A stretch of 64,000 bases of DNA from Flavobacteriales bacterium UBA7666 (GCA_002483265.1 DLHO01000012.1:1-64000), one strand, 5' to 3'; numbered from the stretch's first letter, positions 8,913-17,909 are shown. Notes: generated by a model not told the origin, from the letters alone. Made by a program: numbers and translations.

Positions 8913-8978
8913 CAATATTTAATGTAGGTTTTCTGAACCACATAACGCACATAGAACATATAAGAATTTAAAGACAAA

Positions 8979-9000
8979 GGGTCGCGATTAATCGCGACCC
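8979..9000. terminator. perfect 22-bp palindrome, bidirectional terminator
   Basis: GGGTCGCGATT is followed directly by its exact complement AATCGCGACCC, between the convergent gap gene and the HU/SPOR gene. T-rich sequence follows on the plus strand (taactttta) and A-rich sequence precedes it, so it can end transcripts from both sides. Confidence 0.7.
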
Positions 9001-9025
9001 TAACTTTTATATGACATTCTATTTT

Positions 9026-10345
9026 CTACATTTTCAACACCCATGCGCCTGGAACGGAACTCTGAATACTTGCAGCTTCAGCAGTTGCCTCATTCAAAGT
9101 TGCAAATCCTTTCACACTTACGCGATACATTCCACTGTTCATGGTTACAGAAGTTTCACCAAATCCTTTAGCTTGAAGTTTTGCTGCCAATCTATTTGCA
9201 TTGGTTTCGGAGCCAAATGAGCCTGCAATTACGTGGAAATGTTTCGAACCGTCAAAATTTGCAGTAGAACCTGTGGTTTGAGTTTTCTTAATGGGCTTCT
9301 TGTTGACCGTTACTACTGGTTTTGGCGTAGGAGTTGGCTTTGGAGCCGGAGTTTCCTTCTTTGTAGGTGCAGGAGTAACCTTCTTTTTAGGCTCTTCAAC
9401 TGTTTTCTCAGCAGGTAGTTGATCTTCCACTACCTGAACCTGATCTTCAGGGATTGGTTCGGATTGAGTTTCTGAGTCGATGTTTACATCCGGCTCGTCT
9501 TCTAATTGTTTTACATCTTCACTTCCTTTTGCAGCATCATCGTTTTCACCCGCCAGATCAGCCAAAATCGGAAAATCTTTTTTCAGGCTGTCAAATTTGA
9601 TTGCAATGAATGTTCCTGAGCCAAGGATTAAGATTAAGAATCCCCATAGAATGTAGGAGAAAACAGAGCTCTTTTTCTTTTCTTTTGGAGCATTCGGATC
9701 CTTAACAAACTTTTCCCTTTTGATTGGTTCTTTTTTCTGTGCTTCAGGTTTAGCAGTTACTACAGGCGGAACTACTTTTGCTTCAGTTGGTTTTTGATCT
9801 ACAGGGGGAATTGTTTTCTCGACCTTGGGTTCTACAACTTTAGGCGTTTCGATAACAACTTTTGGTTCTTCAATAACTGGAGGAATAATTTTCTCCTCCT
9901 TCGACTTTTCAGTAGGAGTTTCAACAACTATTTTAGGTTCTTCAATTATCTGTGGAATTTCCTCCTTTGGTGTTTCCTTCACCGTTTCTTCTATAATTGG
10001 AGTTCCTTTTTCCGATTGCTCAGTTGCGGAAGATGCGCTCCATGCTTCAAAAGCAATTTCTCCATCTATTTTCACGAAACGACCGAATTGGTACATGTCG
10101 TAAGAATTTCCTTTATCTAATTCTACGGTAACTTCACGAACAAACTTGGAGATCATGTTGGTAGCATCATTCAACTCCATGTTTTCCTTACTTGCAATAT
10201 GCTTTGCTAAAGTACCGTCGTCGAACTTTAAATAAGGCATAAACAAAATTTCACCAGTGCTTTCATTGGTTACTGTTAGCGCCCCAAGCCCCGGTATAAT
10301 TAATGTTTTGACTTCTTTTAATAGTTGTAGTAAGTAATTGTTCAT
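9026..10345 (-). CDS. HU-CCDC81-like and SPOR domain membrane protein
   Basis: This 439-residue protein has an N-terminal region (1-105; IIPGLGALTV, MYQFGRFVKI) resembling the Bacteroidota HU-CCDC81 fold, a divergent member of the HU/IHF class. A Pro/Glu/Lys-rich linker runs to about 215. One membrane segment follows at about 228-250 (ILWGFLILILGSGTFIAI), then an acidic and Pro/Thr-rich periplasmic linker. The C-terminal SPOR domain (about 363-438; HVIAGSFGSETNANRLAAKL) would bind denuded peptidoglycan at the division site. The protein thus links a cytoplasmic nucleic-acid-binding-like fold to the septal cell wall. It starts 29 nt after the metallo-hydrolase stop and may be cotranscribed with it. 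Confidence 0.85.
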   Translation of the reverse strand: MNNYLLQLLKEVKTLIIPGLGALTVTNESTGEILFMPYLKFDDGTLAKHIASKENMELNDATNMISKFVREVTVELDKGNSYDMYQFGRFVKIDGEIAFEAWSASSATEQSEKGTPIIEETVKETPKEEIPQIIEEPKIVVETPTEKSKEEKIIPPVIEEPKVVIETPKVVEPKVEKTIPPVDQKPTEAKVVPPVVTAKPEAQKKEPIKREKFVKDPNAPKEKKKSSVFSYILWGFLILILGSGTFIAIKFDSLKKDFPILADLAGENDDAAKGSEDVKQLEDEPDVNIDSETQSEPIPEDQVQVVEDQLPAEKTVEEPKKKVTPAPTKKETPAPKPTPTPKPVVTVNKKPIKKTQTTGSTANFDGSKHFHVIAGSFGSETNANRLAAKLQAKGFGETSVTMNSGMYRVSVKGFATLNEATAEAASIQSSVPGAWVLKM

Positions 10346-10374
10346 GATGTGAAGTTTTCTTCTAATTTACAATT

Positions 10375-11232
10375 TTATCCAAATATGGATGAAAAAGTCA
10401 TGCTATCTTTCAAGCGAACTCCTTTTTCGGTTTGTTCTACGATACAACATTCGTTGACGCTGTCGTGCTCTAAAAATAATACAAAATCCTGTTTTGCAGC
10501 ACTTTCCAGAAATTGTCCTTTCTCTCCAAGTGTGATCAAAGGTCGTGTATCATATCCCATTACGTATGGCAACGGAATATGTCCGGTACTTGGCAAAAGA
10601 TCTGCCATGAATACGAGTGTTTTATCCTGATAGTGAATGTGTGGAACCATCATGCTTTCGGTGTGACCATCTACAAACAGGACATCAAAATTATTGAATA
10701 CTGATTTCGTGTAGTTCCCGGTGCGCTCCACCATTTTCAATTGACCGCTTTCCTGCAATGGGAGAATATTTTCACTTAAAAAGGAAGCTTTTTCGCGTTG
10801 GTTTGGTTCCGTTGCCCACTTCCAATGATTTTCGGTACTCCAATAAATTGCATTTTTGAAAACGGTTTCCAGTTTGGTTCTGTCGGAATTCCATTTAATA
10901 GCCCCGCCACAATGATCAAAATGGAGGTGAGAGAGAAATACATCTGTGATCTGATCCAATCCAAAACCAAGTTTATTTAAGCTTTGTTCCAATGTTTTTG
11001 TATCTGCCAGATAGTAATGCGAAAAGAATTTTTCAGTCTGTTTATCGCCAATTCCGGTATCGATTAAAATCAGTCGATTTCCATCTTCTATCAGTAAACA
11101 ACGCATGGACCAAGTGCATAAATTGTTTTCGTCTGCAGGATTTGTTTTCGACCAAAGGGTTTTTGGAACCACTCCAAACATGGCTCCTCCGTCTAATTTG
11201 AATGTACCGGTTTCAATTGGGTAAATTTTCAT
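10375..11232 (-). CDS. MBL-fold metallo-hydrolase
   Basis: This 285-residue metallo-beta-lactamase-fold protein has the zinc motif HLHFDHCGG near residue 117, further metal-ligand candidates in VDGHTESMM and FMADLLPSTGH, and a C-terminal histidine in FLEHDSV. No signal peptide is visible, so it is probably cytoplasmic. It resembles the general hydrolase branch that includes lactonase-like enzymes. The substrate cannot be told from sequence. It precedes the HU-CCDC81/SPOR gene by 29 nt. Confidence 0.88.
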   Translation of the reverse strand: MKIYPIETGTFKLDGGAMFGVVPKTLWSKTNPADENNLCTWSMRCLLIEDGNRLILIDTGIGDKQTEKFFSHYYLADTKTLEQSLNKLGFGLDQITDVFLSHLHFDHCGGAIKWNSDRTKLETVFKNAIYWSTENHWKWATEPNQREKASFLSENILPLQESGQLKMVERTGNYTKSVFNNFDVLFVDGHTESMMVPHIHYQDKTLVFMADLLPSTGHIPLPYVMGYDTRPLITLGEKGQFLESAAKQDFVLFLEHDSVNECCIVEQTEKGVRLKDSMTFSSIFG

Positions 11233-11334
11233 CTCATTTCTATTTGAATGCCTTTGGATTTATTTTTAGATTAAATCCGTTTAGGCGAACTAAAAATAGA
11301 AAATTCAGGGGTTTTGGCAATGGATTCGTCGATT

Positions 11335-12378
11335 TTAAAAGGCGTAATTTTGAAAATAATTCAATCTGTCTCTTCCAAATTGAACTGTTTTAATTGGATT
11401 TTTTGAGAGAACAGGTGCTTTCAAGCCCGACTTAAACTCATTTTTCCCGGTGATGACAAGTGCTTCATCCCATAAATCGGATTGGATGAAATGAGTCAAT
11501 GTAGAGGCTCCACCTTCCACCAATACCGAATGGATGTTGATTTGGAATAACATTTCAAGAATGGATGCCGGATTCAGATCTTTCAGTTTGATGTAACGAA
11601 CTTCGTTGACTTCTTGATCTTCCAAAAGATTAAAGACGAACGTTTTTAGTCCATCCGTAAAGACTTTTGCTTCTTTTGATGCTTGTAATTGGGGATCGAT
11701 AATAATTCGAATCGGATTTGGCCCATTAAAAGCTCGTGTTGTCAATGAAGGATTGTCATTTTGGATGGTGCGCCAACCGACTAGAATGGCTTGTTCGGTG
11801 CTTCGGATTTCATGTGTTATCATTTGTGTTTCTGGCTGCGAAATCCAATTAATTCCGGATTCTTGTTCTTCTGATCGATCTAAATCAATAAAGCCGTCTT
11901 TTGTTTGAGCCCATTTTAGCGTAATAAATGGACGTTTCTTCGAATGAAAAGTAATGAATCGCTTGTTCAATTCCTGAGCTTTTTTTTCCAGAATTCCGCA
12001 ATCAACCTGAATTCCTGCATTCTTGAGTTTTTCAATTCCGCGACCTGAAACCTCTGAAAATGGATCAATCTGTGCAATAACTACACGTTTGAATTCAGAT
12101 CGAATCAATAGATCTGCGCAAGGCGGAGTTTTTCCGAAATGGGAGCAGGGTTCGAGTGTAACATAGATTGTAGCTCCTTTAAGTAGTGCAGGATCTTTTA
12201 CAGAATTAACCGCATTTACTTCGGCATGAGCTTCCCCGTATTTTTGATGATATCCTTCACCAATGATCCGATCATTGAGAACAATAACAGCTCCAACCAG
12301 TGGATTGGATTTCGTTGCTGCGCCTCCCAATTTTGCCAATTGCAGCGCACGAAGCATGTATTCTTCATCCGGATTCAT
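11335..12378 (-). CDS. ribD: bifunctional riboflavin biosynthesis deaminase/reductase RibD
   Basis: This 347-residue enzyme catalyses the second and third steps of riboflavin synthesis. The N-terminal cytidine-deaminase-like domain (1-145) carries the zinc motifs HAEVNAV and EPCSHFGKTPPCADLL. The C-terminal reductase domain (about 150-347) is DHFR-like, with FITLKWAQTKDGF and the cofactor segment VLVEGGASTL. The length matches the family. It appears to be a single-gene unit, 102 nt upstream of the metallo-hydrolase start. No FMN riboswitch was recognised upstream. Confidence 0.94.
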   Translation of the reverse strand: MNPDEEYMLRALQLAKLGGAATKSNPLVGAVIVLNDRIIGEGYHQKYGEAHAEVNAVNSVKDPALLKGATIYVTLEPCSHFGKTPPCADLLIRSEFKRVVIAQIDPFSEVSGRGIEKLKNAGIQVDCGILEKKAQELNKRFITFHSKKRPFITLKWAQTKDGFIDLDRSEEQESGINWISQPETQMITHEIRSTEQAILVGWRTIQNDNPSLTTRAFNGPNPIRIIIDPQLQASKEAKVFTDGLKTFVFNLLEDQEVNEVRYIKLKDLNPASILEMLFQINIHSVLVEGGASTLTHFIQSDLWDEALVITGKNEFKSGLKAPVLSKNPIKTVQFGRDRLNYFQNYAF

Positions 12379-12533
12379 TTTGTAAAATTACGAATTCCAA
12401 ACTGAATGGATAATTGAAAATTGATAATTGAAAGGAGGGAGGAATTAAGCTAACAAGTAGTCCAACTTTTCAATTTTTCCATTCTCCATTTTCAATTCCC
12501 AAATCACTTTCGCACTAACGTTTGTTGTGATTT

Positions 12534-12560
12534 AGTCTTCAAAAGCTGTCGCTTTTTCTT
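12534..12560. repeat. short interspersed hairpin repeat, copy 2
   Basis: This matches 47-72 apart from one extra base in the loop (AAAAGC-tgtc-GCTTTTT). It ends 23 nt before the MFS transporter start. Here it lies in the probable promoter or leader and could attenuate transcription. Confidence 0.5.
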
Positions 12561-12583
12561 ATATTCGGCTCAAACAAACTACT

Positions 12584-13879
12584 TTGGAAAAGATTGCTTC
12601 TTATAAACCTTTATGGTCTCTGCCTGTTATTGTGGCAGCTCTGGGTTACTTCGTAGACATTTACGACTTACTTCTTTTTGGAATTGTTCGGGTTCCAAGT
12701 TTACAAGGTCTTGGTTTTGCCCCGGATGAAATAACTCACGTGGGAACTTTAATCGTGAACTGGCAAATGGGCGGTTTGTTATTGGGTGGAATTTTATGGG
12801 GGATTCTGGGAGATAAAAAAGGACGTTTATCTGTTCTTTTCGGATCAATCATTCTTTATTCCCTGGCGAATATCATGTGTGGATTCTTGCCCTATTTCCC
12901 TAATGATAAAGAAAATCTAACCAATGCATACATTGCTTTGCGTTTCATTGCAGGAATTGGATTAGCAGGAGAATTAGGAGCCGGAATTACGTTGGTTTCA
13001 GAAATTCTACCTAAAGAATTGCGTGCTTTGGGAACTTCAATCGTAGCCGGAATTGGATTGTCCGGAGCTGTGGTTGCAAATTTGACCGTAAAACTAATAC
13101 ATCCTTCTGACTGGAATATCGCTTATTTTATTGGTGGAGGAATGGGAATTGGCTTGCTTTTGCTTCGAATAGGAGTTTTGGAATCCGGGATTTTTAATGA
13201 AACAAAGAAAACGCATGTGAGCAGAGGGAATTTCTTCATGTTTTTCACGAATTGGGATCGTTTTTGGCGCTACTTGCGCTGCATCGGGATTGGGCTTCCG
13301 ACTTGGTTTTGCATCGGAATTCTGGCCATGTTCGGAAATGTTTTTGGTGAAGCCCTAGGAATCAAAGGAGGAATTAGTCCCGGTGATGCGATCATGTGGG
13401 GCTATATCGGAATTTCTGCAGGAGATATTTTCAGCGGATTACTGAGTCATTGGCTGCAATCGCGCAGAAAATCCATTTTGTGGATGATGGCTTTTACCTT
13501 GATTAGTGTTGTATGGATTCTTTCCGGAACCATTCATACTGCCGGTATGTATTATTTCATGTGCTGCTGGTTCGGTTTCGGGACAGGTTACTGGGCCATG
13601 TTTGTAACAATAGGAGCAGAGCAGTTTGGAACCAATATCCGATCAACAGCTGCCACAACAATCCCCAATATGGTTCGTGGAACGGTGATTTTAATGACTA
13701 TTGGATTTGAATCGTTGATGGGTTCAGGATTGACGACACTTGTTTCTGCCGGAATTGTAGGGTTGATTTGCTTTGCAATTGGAATTTACAGTACCTGGAG
13801 CATAGCGGAAACACATGGAAGAGATTTGGACTTTGTTGAAGTAGATTCATACAAGGACGAAGGCTTAATTGACCAATAA
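12584..13879 (+). CDS. MFS transporter
   Basis: This 431-residue membrane protein has about 12 hydrophobic segments. The major facilitator loop 2-3 motif is GDKKGRLSVLFG (about 83-94), and a sugar-porter-like RFIAGIGLAGELGAG segment follows near 125. The reading frame begins with TTG; no in-frame ATG or GTG is visible between there and the hairpin repeat, and the first helix (LPVIVAALGYFVDIYDLLLF) would be cut by a later start. It lies 45 nt before a dicarboxylate/amino acid symporter, so the two may form an uptake operon. The substrate is not predictable. Confidence 0.87.
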   Translation: MEKIASYKPLWSLPVIVAALGYFVDIYDLLLFGIVRVPSLQGLGFAPDEITHVGTLIVNWQMGGLLLGGILWGILGDKKGRLSVLFGSIILYSLANIMCGFLPYFPNDKENLTNAYIALRFIAGIGLAGELGAGITLVSEILPKELRALGTSIVAGIGLSGAVVANLTVKLIHPSDWNIAYFIGGGMGIGLLLLRIGVLESGIFNETKKTHVSRGNFFMFFTNWDRFWRYLRCIGIGLPTWFCIGILAMFGNVFGEALGIKGGISPGDAIMWGYIGISAGDIFSGLLSHWLQSRRKSILWMMAFTLISVVWILSGTIHTAGMYYFMCCWFGFGTGYWAMFVTIGAEQFGTNIRSTAATTIPNMVRGTVILMTIGFESLMGSGLTTLVSAGIVGLICFAIGIYSTWSIAETHGRDLDFVEVDSYKDEGLIDQ

Positions 13880-13924
13880 TTAATATATTCAACGAATTAT
13901 TCTTTTAAAAAGAAAAAATCCCTG

Positions 13925-15202
13925 ATGGAAATAGATCTGAATGCGAAACCTGTAAAACCGAAACCGTGGTATAGAGCCTTGTATTTTCAAGTATTGATTG
14001 CTATCCTTATTGGCGTTACGCTTGGTTATTTTTATCCGGAAATTGGAGAAAAAATGAAACCGTTGGGAGATGGTTTTATCAACTTAATCAAGATGATTAT
14101 TGCCCCGGTTATTTTTATTACAATAACTGTAGGGATTGCATCCATGAATGATTTGAAAAAGGTTGGGAGAATCACTGGAAAAGCATTTGTTTATTTCCTT
14201 ACATTTTCTACACTGGCATTGATTATAGGGATGATTGTGAGCAATGTGGTGCAACCAGGAAGTGGTTTGAATATTGATCCAAGCACATTGAATCCGAAGG
14301 ATGTTTCTGAATATGTTACGACTGCTCATGGAAATTCATTTTCGAATTTCATGCTGAACATTATTCCTAAAACCTTCATGAGTTCGCTTACCGGAGAAAA
14401 CATTTTGCAAGTGTTGTTTGCGGCGATTTTGTTTGGAATAGCATTGTCATTAACTGCAGATAAAAGTAAACCTGTTTTAGACTTTTTTCAGGCATTGACT
14501 CATCCAATCTTCAAAATAGTAGATATTTTAATGAAGTTAGCTCCAATTGGAGCCTTCGGAGCGATGGCCTTTACAATTGGAAAATATGGTGTAGAAACCT
14601 TACAAAATCTATTCTTTTTAGTAGGAACATTTTATCTCACAGCAGCATTTTTTGTAGTTGTAGTTTTGGGATTAGTGGCTAGGTATAACGGATTCAACAT
14701 CTTAAAATTACTTCGTTATTTGAAGGATGAATTGTTGTTAGTACTTGGAACAAGTTCTTCCGAATCCGCTTTGCCATCTTTGATGACGAAATTGGAAAAG
14801 GCCGGATGCTCGAACCAGGTTGTTGGTTTGGTAGTGCCAACGGGTTATTCCTTCAACTTAGACGGAACCAATATTTACATGACTTTAGCAGCTTTATTTA
14901 TTGCTCAGGCTTGTAATGTTGATTTAAGTTTCAGTCAGCAAGCAACTTTATTGTTGGTTGCCATGTTGAGTTCTAAAGGAGCAGCAGGAGTTTCCGGGGC
15001 TGGTTTTGTGACTTTGGCTGCAACACTAACCGTTGTACCGGATGTACCGATTGCTGGTATGACATTGATTCTGGGCGTAGACAAATTCATGTCGGAATGT
15101 AGAGCTTTAACAAACCTGGTTGGAAATGCAGTTGCAACGATTGTTGTAGCGCGCTGGGAAAAGCAATTGGATCCGGAGGCTTTGAAGAAAGCTTTGAAAT
15201 AA
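13925..15202 (+). CDS. dicarboxylate/amino acid:cation symporter (DAACS family)
   Basis: This 425-residue transporter has the hallmarks of the glutamate/aspartate/C4-dicarboxylate family. These are the serine-rich hairpin GTSSSESALPS (about 275), the NLDGTNIYM transport-core motif (about 312), the second re-entrant loop SSKGAAGVSGAGF (about 350), and the C-terminal ECRALTNLVGN motif. It would take up dicarboxylates or acidic amino acids coupled to protons or sodium. DctA and GltP/GltT cannot be told apart with confidence here. It follows the MFS gene at 45 nt. Confidence 0.93.
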   Translation: MEIDLNAKPVKPKPWYRALYFQVLIAILIGVTLGYFYPEIGEKMKPLGDGFINLIKMIIAPVIFITITVGIASMNDLKKVGRITGKAFVYFLTFSTLALIIGMIVSNVVQPGSGLNIDPSTLNPKDVSEYVTTAHGNSFSNFMLNIIPKTFMSSLTGENILQVLFAAILFGIALSLTADKSKPVLDFFQALTHPIFKIVDILMKLAPIGAFGAMAFTIGKYGVETLQNLFFLVGTFYLTAAFFVVVVLGLVARYNGFNILKLLRYLKDELLLVLGTSSSESALPSLMTKLEKAGCSNQVVGLVVPTGYSFNLDGTNIYMTLAALFIAQACNVDLSFSQQATLLLVAMLSSKGAAGVSGAGFVTLAATLTVVPDVPIAGMTLILGVDKFMSECRALTNLVGNAVATIVVARWEKQLDPEALKKALK

Positions 15203-15222
15203 TTATTAATTCTGAAATTATC

Positions 15223-15254
15223 AATTATCAAGTGAATGATCTCACTTGATAATT
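15223..15254. repeat. perfect 13-bp inverted repeat after the symporter
   Basis: AATTATCAAGTGA and TCACTTGATAATT are separated by 6 nt. There is no T-run directly after the stem. It is probably the end of the symporter transcript. The flanks carry more of the word TGATAATT, which also occurs at 12412-12430. Confidence 0.55.
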
Positions 15255-15394
15255 ACGTCATTGATAATTGTTAATTATTTGTAGCTTTACGCTATTAACA
15301 TCTGATTATAAATAGAATTTATTAAAACCCGCTTGGGTTATCAGCTTCTTTCAGGAGGCTGAATGAAATGTCAATATCTATTTATAAGAGAATC

Positions 15395-16030
15395 ATGAAT
15401 ACATTTAAAATTGCCGTAATTGGCGGAACAGGAAAATCAGGTACTTACCTGGTAAAAGAATTGTTGAATCGAAACATTCCAATTAAATTATTACTTAGAA
15501 CAACTTCTCATTTTGAAACAACCAATCCATTGGTGGAAATTGTTCGCGGAGATGCGAGAAATTATGAGTCAATTTATTCGCTTTTTGAAGGCTGCGATGC
15601 AGTGATCAGCACATTGAGTCAGCCGGTCGGTGAAGAATCCATATTCAGTGATGCAGCACGAAATATTCTTCAGGCAATGGAAGCACAGGGAATTAGTCGT
15701 TATGTTGTGACGGCTGGATTGAATGTAGATGCGATTGGAGACGAAAAGAATGAAAAAGTTCGTTTCGCAACTGATTGGATGTATCAGAATTATCCCAAAA
15801 CAACCATAGATAGACAAGTTGAATATGAATTACTTGCCAAGAGTGGGATTGATTGGACGATGGTTCGCCTTCCTCTAATTATTCAAACAGATGAGCGATT
15901 TCCAGTGGAAGTGAGCTTAATAGATTGTCCGGGTGAAAAGATTAGTGCAACAGATTTAGCTGTTTTCCTAGTGGATCAACTTTCGAATGAAGAATACATC
16001 CGGAAAAGTCCGTTTGTAGCGAATAGTTAA
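15395..16030 (+). CDS. NAD(P)-binding atypical short-chain dehydrogenase
   Basis: The preferred start gives 211 residues beginning MNTFKIAVIGGTGKSG, with the Rossmann glycine motif GGTGKSG right at the N-terminus as is normal for this family. A start 27 nt upstream (15368) has an AGGAGG sequence before it and remains possible. No catalytic YxxxK motif is visible, which fits the NmrA/BVR-B-like atypical SDR group that often reduces flavins or quinones or acts as a redox sensor. Its exact role is unknown. A hairpin separates it from a convergent gene. Confidence 0.82.
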   Translation: MNTFKIAVIGGTGKSGTYLVKELLNRNIPIKLLLRTTSHFETTNPLVEIVRGDARNYESIYSLFEGCDAVISTLSQPVGEESIFSDAARNILQAMEAQGISRYVVTAGLNVDAIGDEKNEKVRFATDWMYQNYPKTTIDRQVEYELLAKSGIDWTMVRLPLIIQTDERFPVEVSLIDCPGEKISATDLAVFLVDQLSNEEYIRKSPFVANS

Positions 16031-16041
16031 TTTGTTTTTTT

Positions 16042-16098
16042 ACCGCAAAGAATGCAAAGGGAATATTAGATTCTGTGTATCCTTTGTTTCTTTGCGGT
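16042..16098. terminator. hairpin between convergent genes
   Basis: ACCGCAAAGAA pairs with TTCTTTGCGGT (11 bp), with an inner AAAGG/CCTTT pair. It has T-rich tracts on both sides, including a T-run left of the stem for the minus-strand gene. CCGCAAAGAA-type words are, as I recall, common in intergenic DNA of Bacteroidota, so it may be a repeat reused as a terminator. Confidence 0.6.
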
Positions 16099-16105
16099 TA
16101 ATTTT

Positions 16106-16414
16106 TTATCCCAAGTCTCCCTCTGAACCTATAGATTGAAGTACTTCTACCTTATGGGAATCGTTTAATCCGCTTGCATCACGCATTTTCTGGAAAGCTT
16201 TGAAAGAAGGAATATTCAATAGTTCGTTTTGCATTTGTTCATCCGAATATTGGGAATAATGCACAAAAGAAACACCGTCTTCTTTCACTAACACACTGTA
16301 TTTGAATTTCGTCGCATCCAATTGTTCGAAGTCTTTCAAAAAGGTTTGAATGTTTGCTTTGTTCTGTTCTACGAATTCTGGTTTTACCCGGTAGCTTACA
16401 ATTACTGATATCAT
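16106..16414 (-). CDS. ABM-like dimeric alpha/beta barrel protein
   Basis: This 102-residue protein has the beta-alpha-beta-beta-alpha-beta rhythm of the antibiotic biosynthesis monooxygenase-like fold. It starts MISVIVSYRVKPEFVEQN, and FVHYSQYSD and SFKAFQKMRD follow at the usual places. Such proteins act as small monooxygenases or as ligand-binding dimers. No diagnostic catalytic residue can be singled out. It is probably a single gene. Confidence 0.68.
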   Translation of the reverse strand: MISVIVSYRVKPEFVEQNKANIQTFLKDFEQLDATKFKYSVLVKEDGVSFVHYSQYSDEQMQNELLNIPSFKAFQKMRDASGLNDSHKVEVLQSIGSEGDLG

Positions 16415-16461
16415 GATAGAAAGTTTAAAAGTTAAAAGTGTGATTTCATCCGTAGAAACAA

Positions 16462-17169
16462 CTAAGGGACAACTATTTCTGTACTAATCAAGACATTCGT
16501 TTCCACATCACCAAAGCTGAAAAATATTGCATTGCAAAAAGAGATGATCAGTTGGTTATTTATTTTTTGAAGATAAATAACATCTTCGTCATCAAGTTGA
16601 TACTGGTAATAAGGAGTTTGATTGCTTGTAAATTCCACATATGCGCGCTGAATTCCAGGTTTTGGTTCCTGACCGTTGGTTGGGAATTTAACCGTAAGAG
16701 TTTCCAACAGCCCATTTTGTGCCTTTACCACGAAGTTATTCCCTTCGATATAATGAGTTATTTGTGAATAGTTTGCTTCATATGTGAATGGGGAGCTAAT
16801 CTTTGCAGTATTCATATCGATAGAACACGGAGCGTGAGGTGGGGCAATGACATGAACATTTATTTTTTTCGTTTGTGCCAGGCAATCTCCATAGGTATAA
16901 CTATCTGAAGAATAAGATCCTGTGTGCGAGAAGTTTGCTTCATTGATTACCTTTACTTCGGGTATTCCTTCAGTTGTTGTTGTTTTCCAATTATTCGGGC
17001 CACTCCATTTATTGGTAACAGTAGTACTGATGTATTCGGTTTTCAAGTTTATCGGCCATCCTACGACAACTGTCACATCTTCAGAATCAAGTGTCTTGAC
17101 ATCTGATGAGCAATCATCCTTTTTACAGGAAAATAAAAGGAGTGCTATTAATGGAATTAAAAGCTTCAT
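16462..17169 (-). CDS. putative lipoprotein of unknown function
   Basis: This 235-residue protein begins MKLLIPLIALLLFSCKKDD, a lipoprotein signal with the cysteine at 15. The lysines after the cysteine rather than an acidic run leave open whether it faces the periplasm or is exported. The first half has the look of an Ig/PKD-type beta domain (sequence around VVGWPINLKT and NKWSGPNNWKT). The second half is also beta-rich, without a domain I recognise. It follows the cupin gene by 18 nt and may be cotranscribed. Confidence 0.7.
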   Translation of the reverse strand: MKLLIPLIALLLFSCKKDDCSSDVKTLDSEDVTVVVGWPINLKTEYISTTVTNKWSGPNNWKTTTTEGIPEVKVINEANFSHTGSYSSDSYTYGDCLAQTKKINVHVIAPPHAPCSIDMNTAKISSPFTYEANYSQITHYIEGNNFVVKAQNGLLETLTVKFPTNGQEPKPGIQRAYVEFTSNQTPYYQYQLDDEDVIYLQKINNQLIISFCNAIFFSFGDVETNVLISTEIVVP

Positions 17170-17187
17170 TGATTGATGGATAAGGGG

Positions 17188-17694
17188 TTATGAATTTGAA
17201 TTGTCAAAATAATCTTTCGGGTATAATTTCTGTCCGTATTTCTCAGCGGTTTGATAAGCTAAAGCCATTTGTTCCGGAGTTGGAGGCGTGGGCTCAGGTA
17301 AAGTTCCCGCAGGAATTTTTCGTCCTGCTTCTTCAAAGAATGAATCCAAACCGGATGGAGCAACAATACATAACAAACGCACATTAACCGCTGTTTTGTT
17401 CTTGAAACAATGAACGGGGCCGTCCAGTGGAATATGAACTAAATCTCCTTGTTTTGCAGGAATTCTGCTTTCTTTCGTGATCATTTCAACTTCGCCTTCC
17501 AATACATAAAAGCATTCCTGAAATCCTTTATGCTCATGTGGAACAGGGCCGCTATTCGGTGGAACAAGCATTTCAATAATGGCTAATTGTCCTTCAGAAC
17601 TTTGACTATTTAACAAGATATTGTAGGCAGAAGCACCAATCGCAATTGTTTCTGAGGATTCTTTATTGGTGATTTGAACAGTCTTAGAACTCAT
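17188..17694 (-). CDS. cupin domain protein
   Basis: The start at 17694 (MSSKTVQITN, 168 residues) overlaps the stop of the upstream DUF4287 gene as ATGA. A longer in-frame start at 17769 lies inside that gene and is unlikely. The cupin barrel carries the first motif as GPVPHEHKGFQECFYVLEGE, with metal-ligand type His and Glu residues. The second motif ends in VHIPLDGPVHCFKN. The C-terminal TPEQMALAYQTAEKYG segment is shared with quercetin-dioxygenase-like cupins. The substrate is unknown. Confidence 0.84.
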   Translation of the reverse strand: MSSKTVQITNKESSETIAIGASAYNILLNSQSSEGQLAIIEMLVPPNSGPVPHEHKGFQECFYVLEGEVEMITKESRIPAKQGDLVHIPLDGPVHCFKNKTAVNVRLLCIVAPSGLDSFFEEAGRKIPAGTLPEPTPPTPEQMALAYQTAEKYGQKLYPKDYFDNSNS

Positions 17695-17909
17695 GATCTT
17701 TTTCCTTTGAAATACGCATAAATTGCCATTGTATGACCATGTCCCAAGTCGTATTCTTCTTTGAGCCAAGCTACAATTTGTCCAGCTTTGATATCGGCTA
17801 ATACTTCTCCATCTTTCAAAAAGCCTTTTTCCTGAGCTCTTTTTTGAAATTCTTCAGGAAGCTTTCCTGTTTTTGCCTTGATATTGTCTAAATATGCTTG
17901 AAACGACAT
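17691..17909 (-). CDS. DUF4287 domain protein
   Basis: This 72-residue protein is made of one DUF4287-type domain, recognised by SFQAYLDNIKAKTGK at the start and the motif YDLGHGHTMAIYAYFKG at the end. Its function is unknown; the family is often found near or fused to DUF5655-type modules. Its stop overlaps the cupin start (ATGA), so both are probably made from one message. Confidence 0.8.
   Translation of the reverse strand: MSFQAYLDNIKAKTGKLPEEFQKRAQEKGFLKDGEVLADIKAGQIVAWLKEEYDLGHGHTMAIYAYFKGKRS

Noticed and set aside
11233..12583. FMN riboswitch before ribD
   Set aside because: No RFN-element conserved blocks were recognised in the 205-nt upstream gap.
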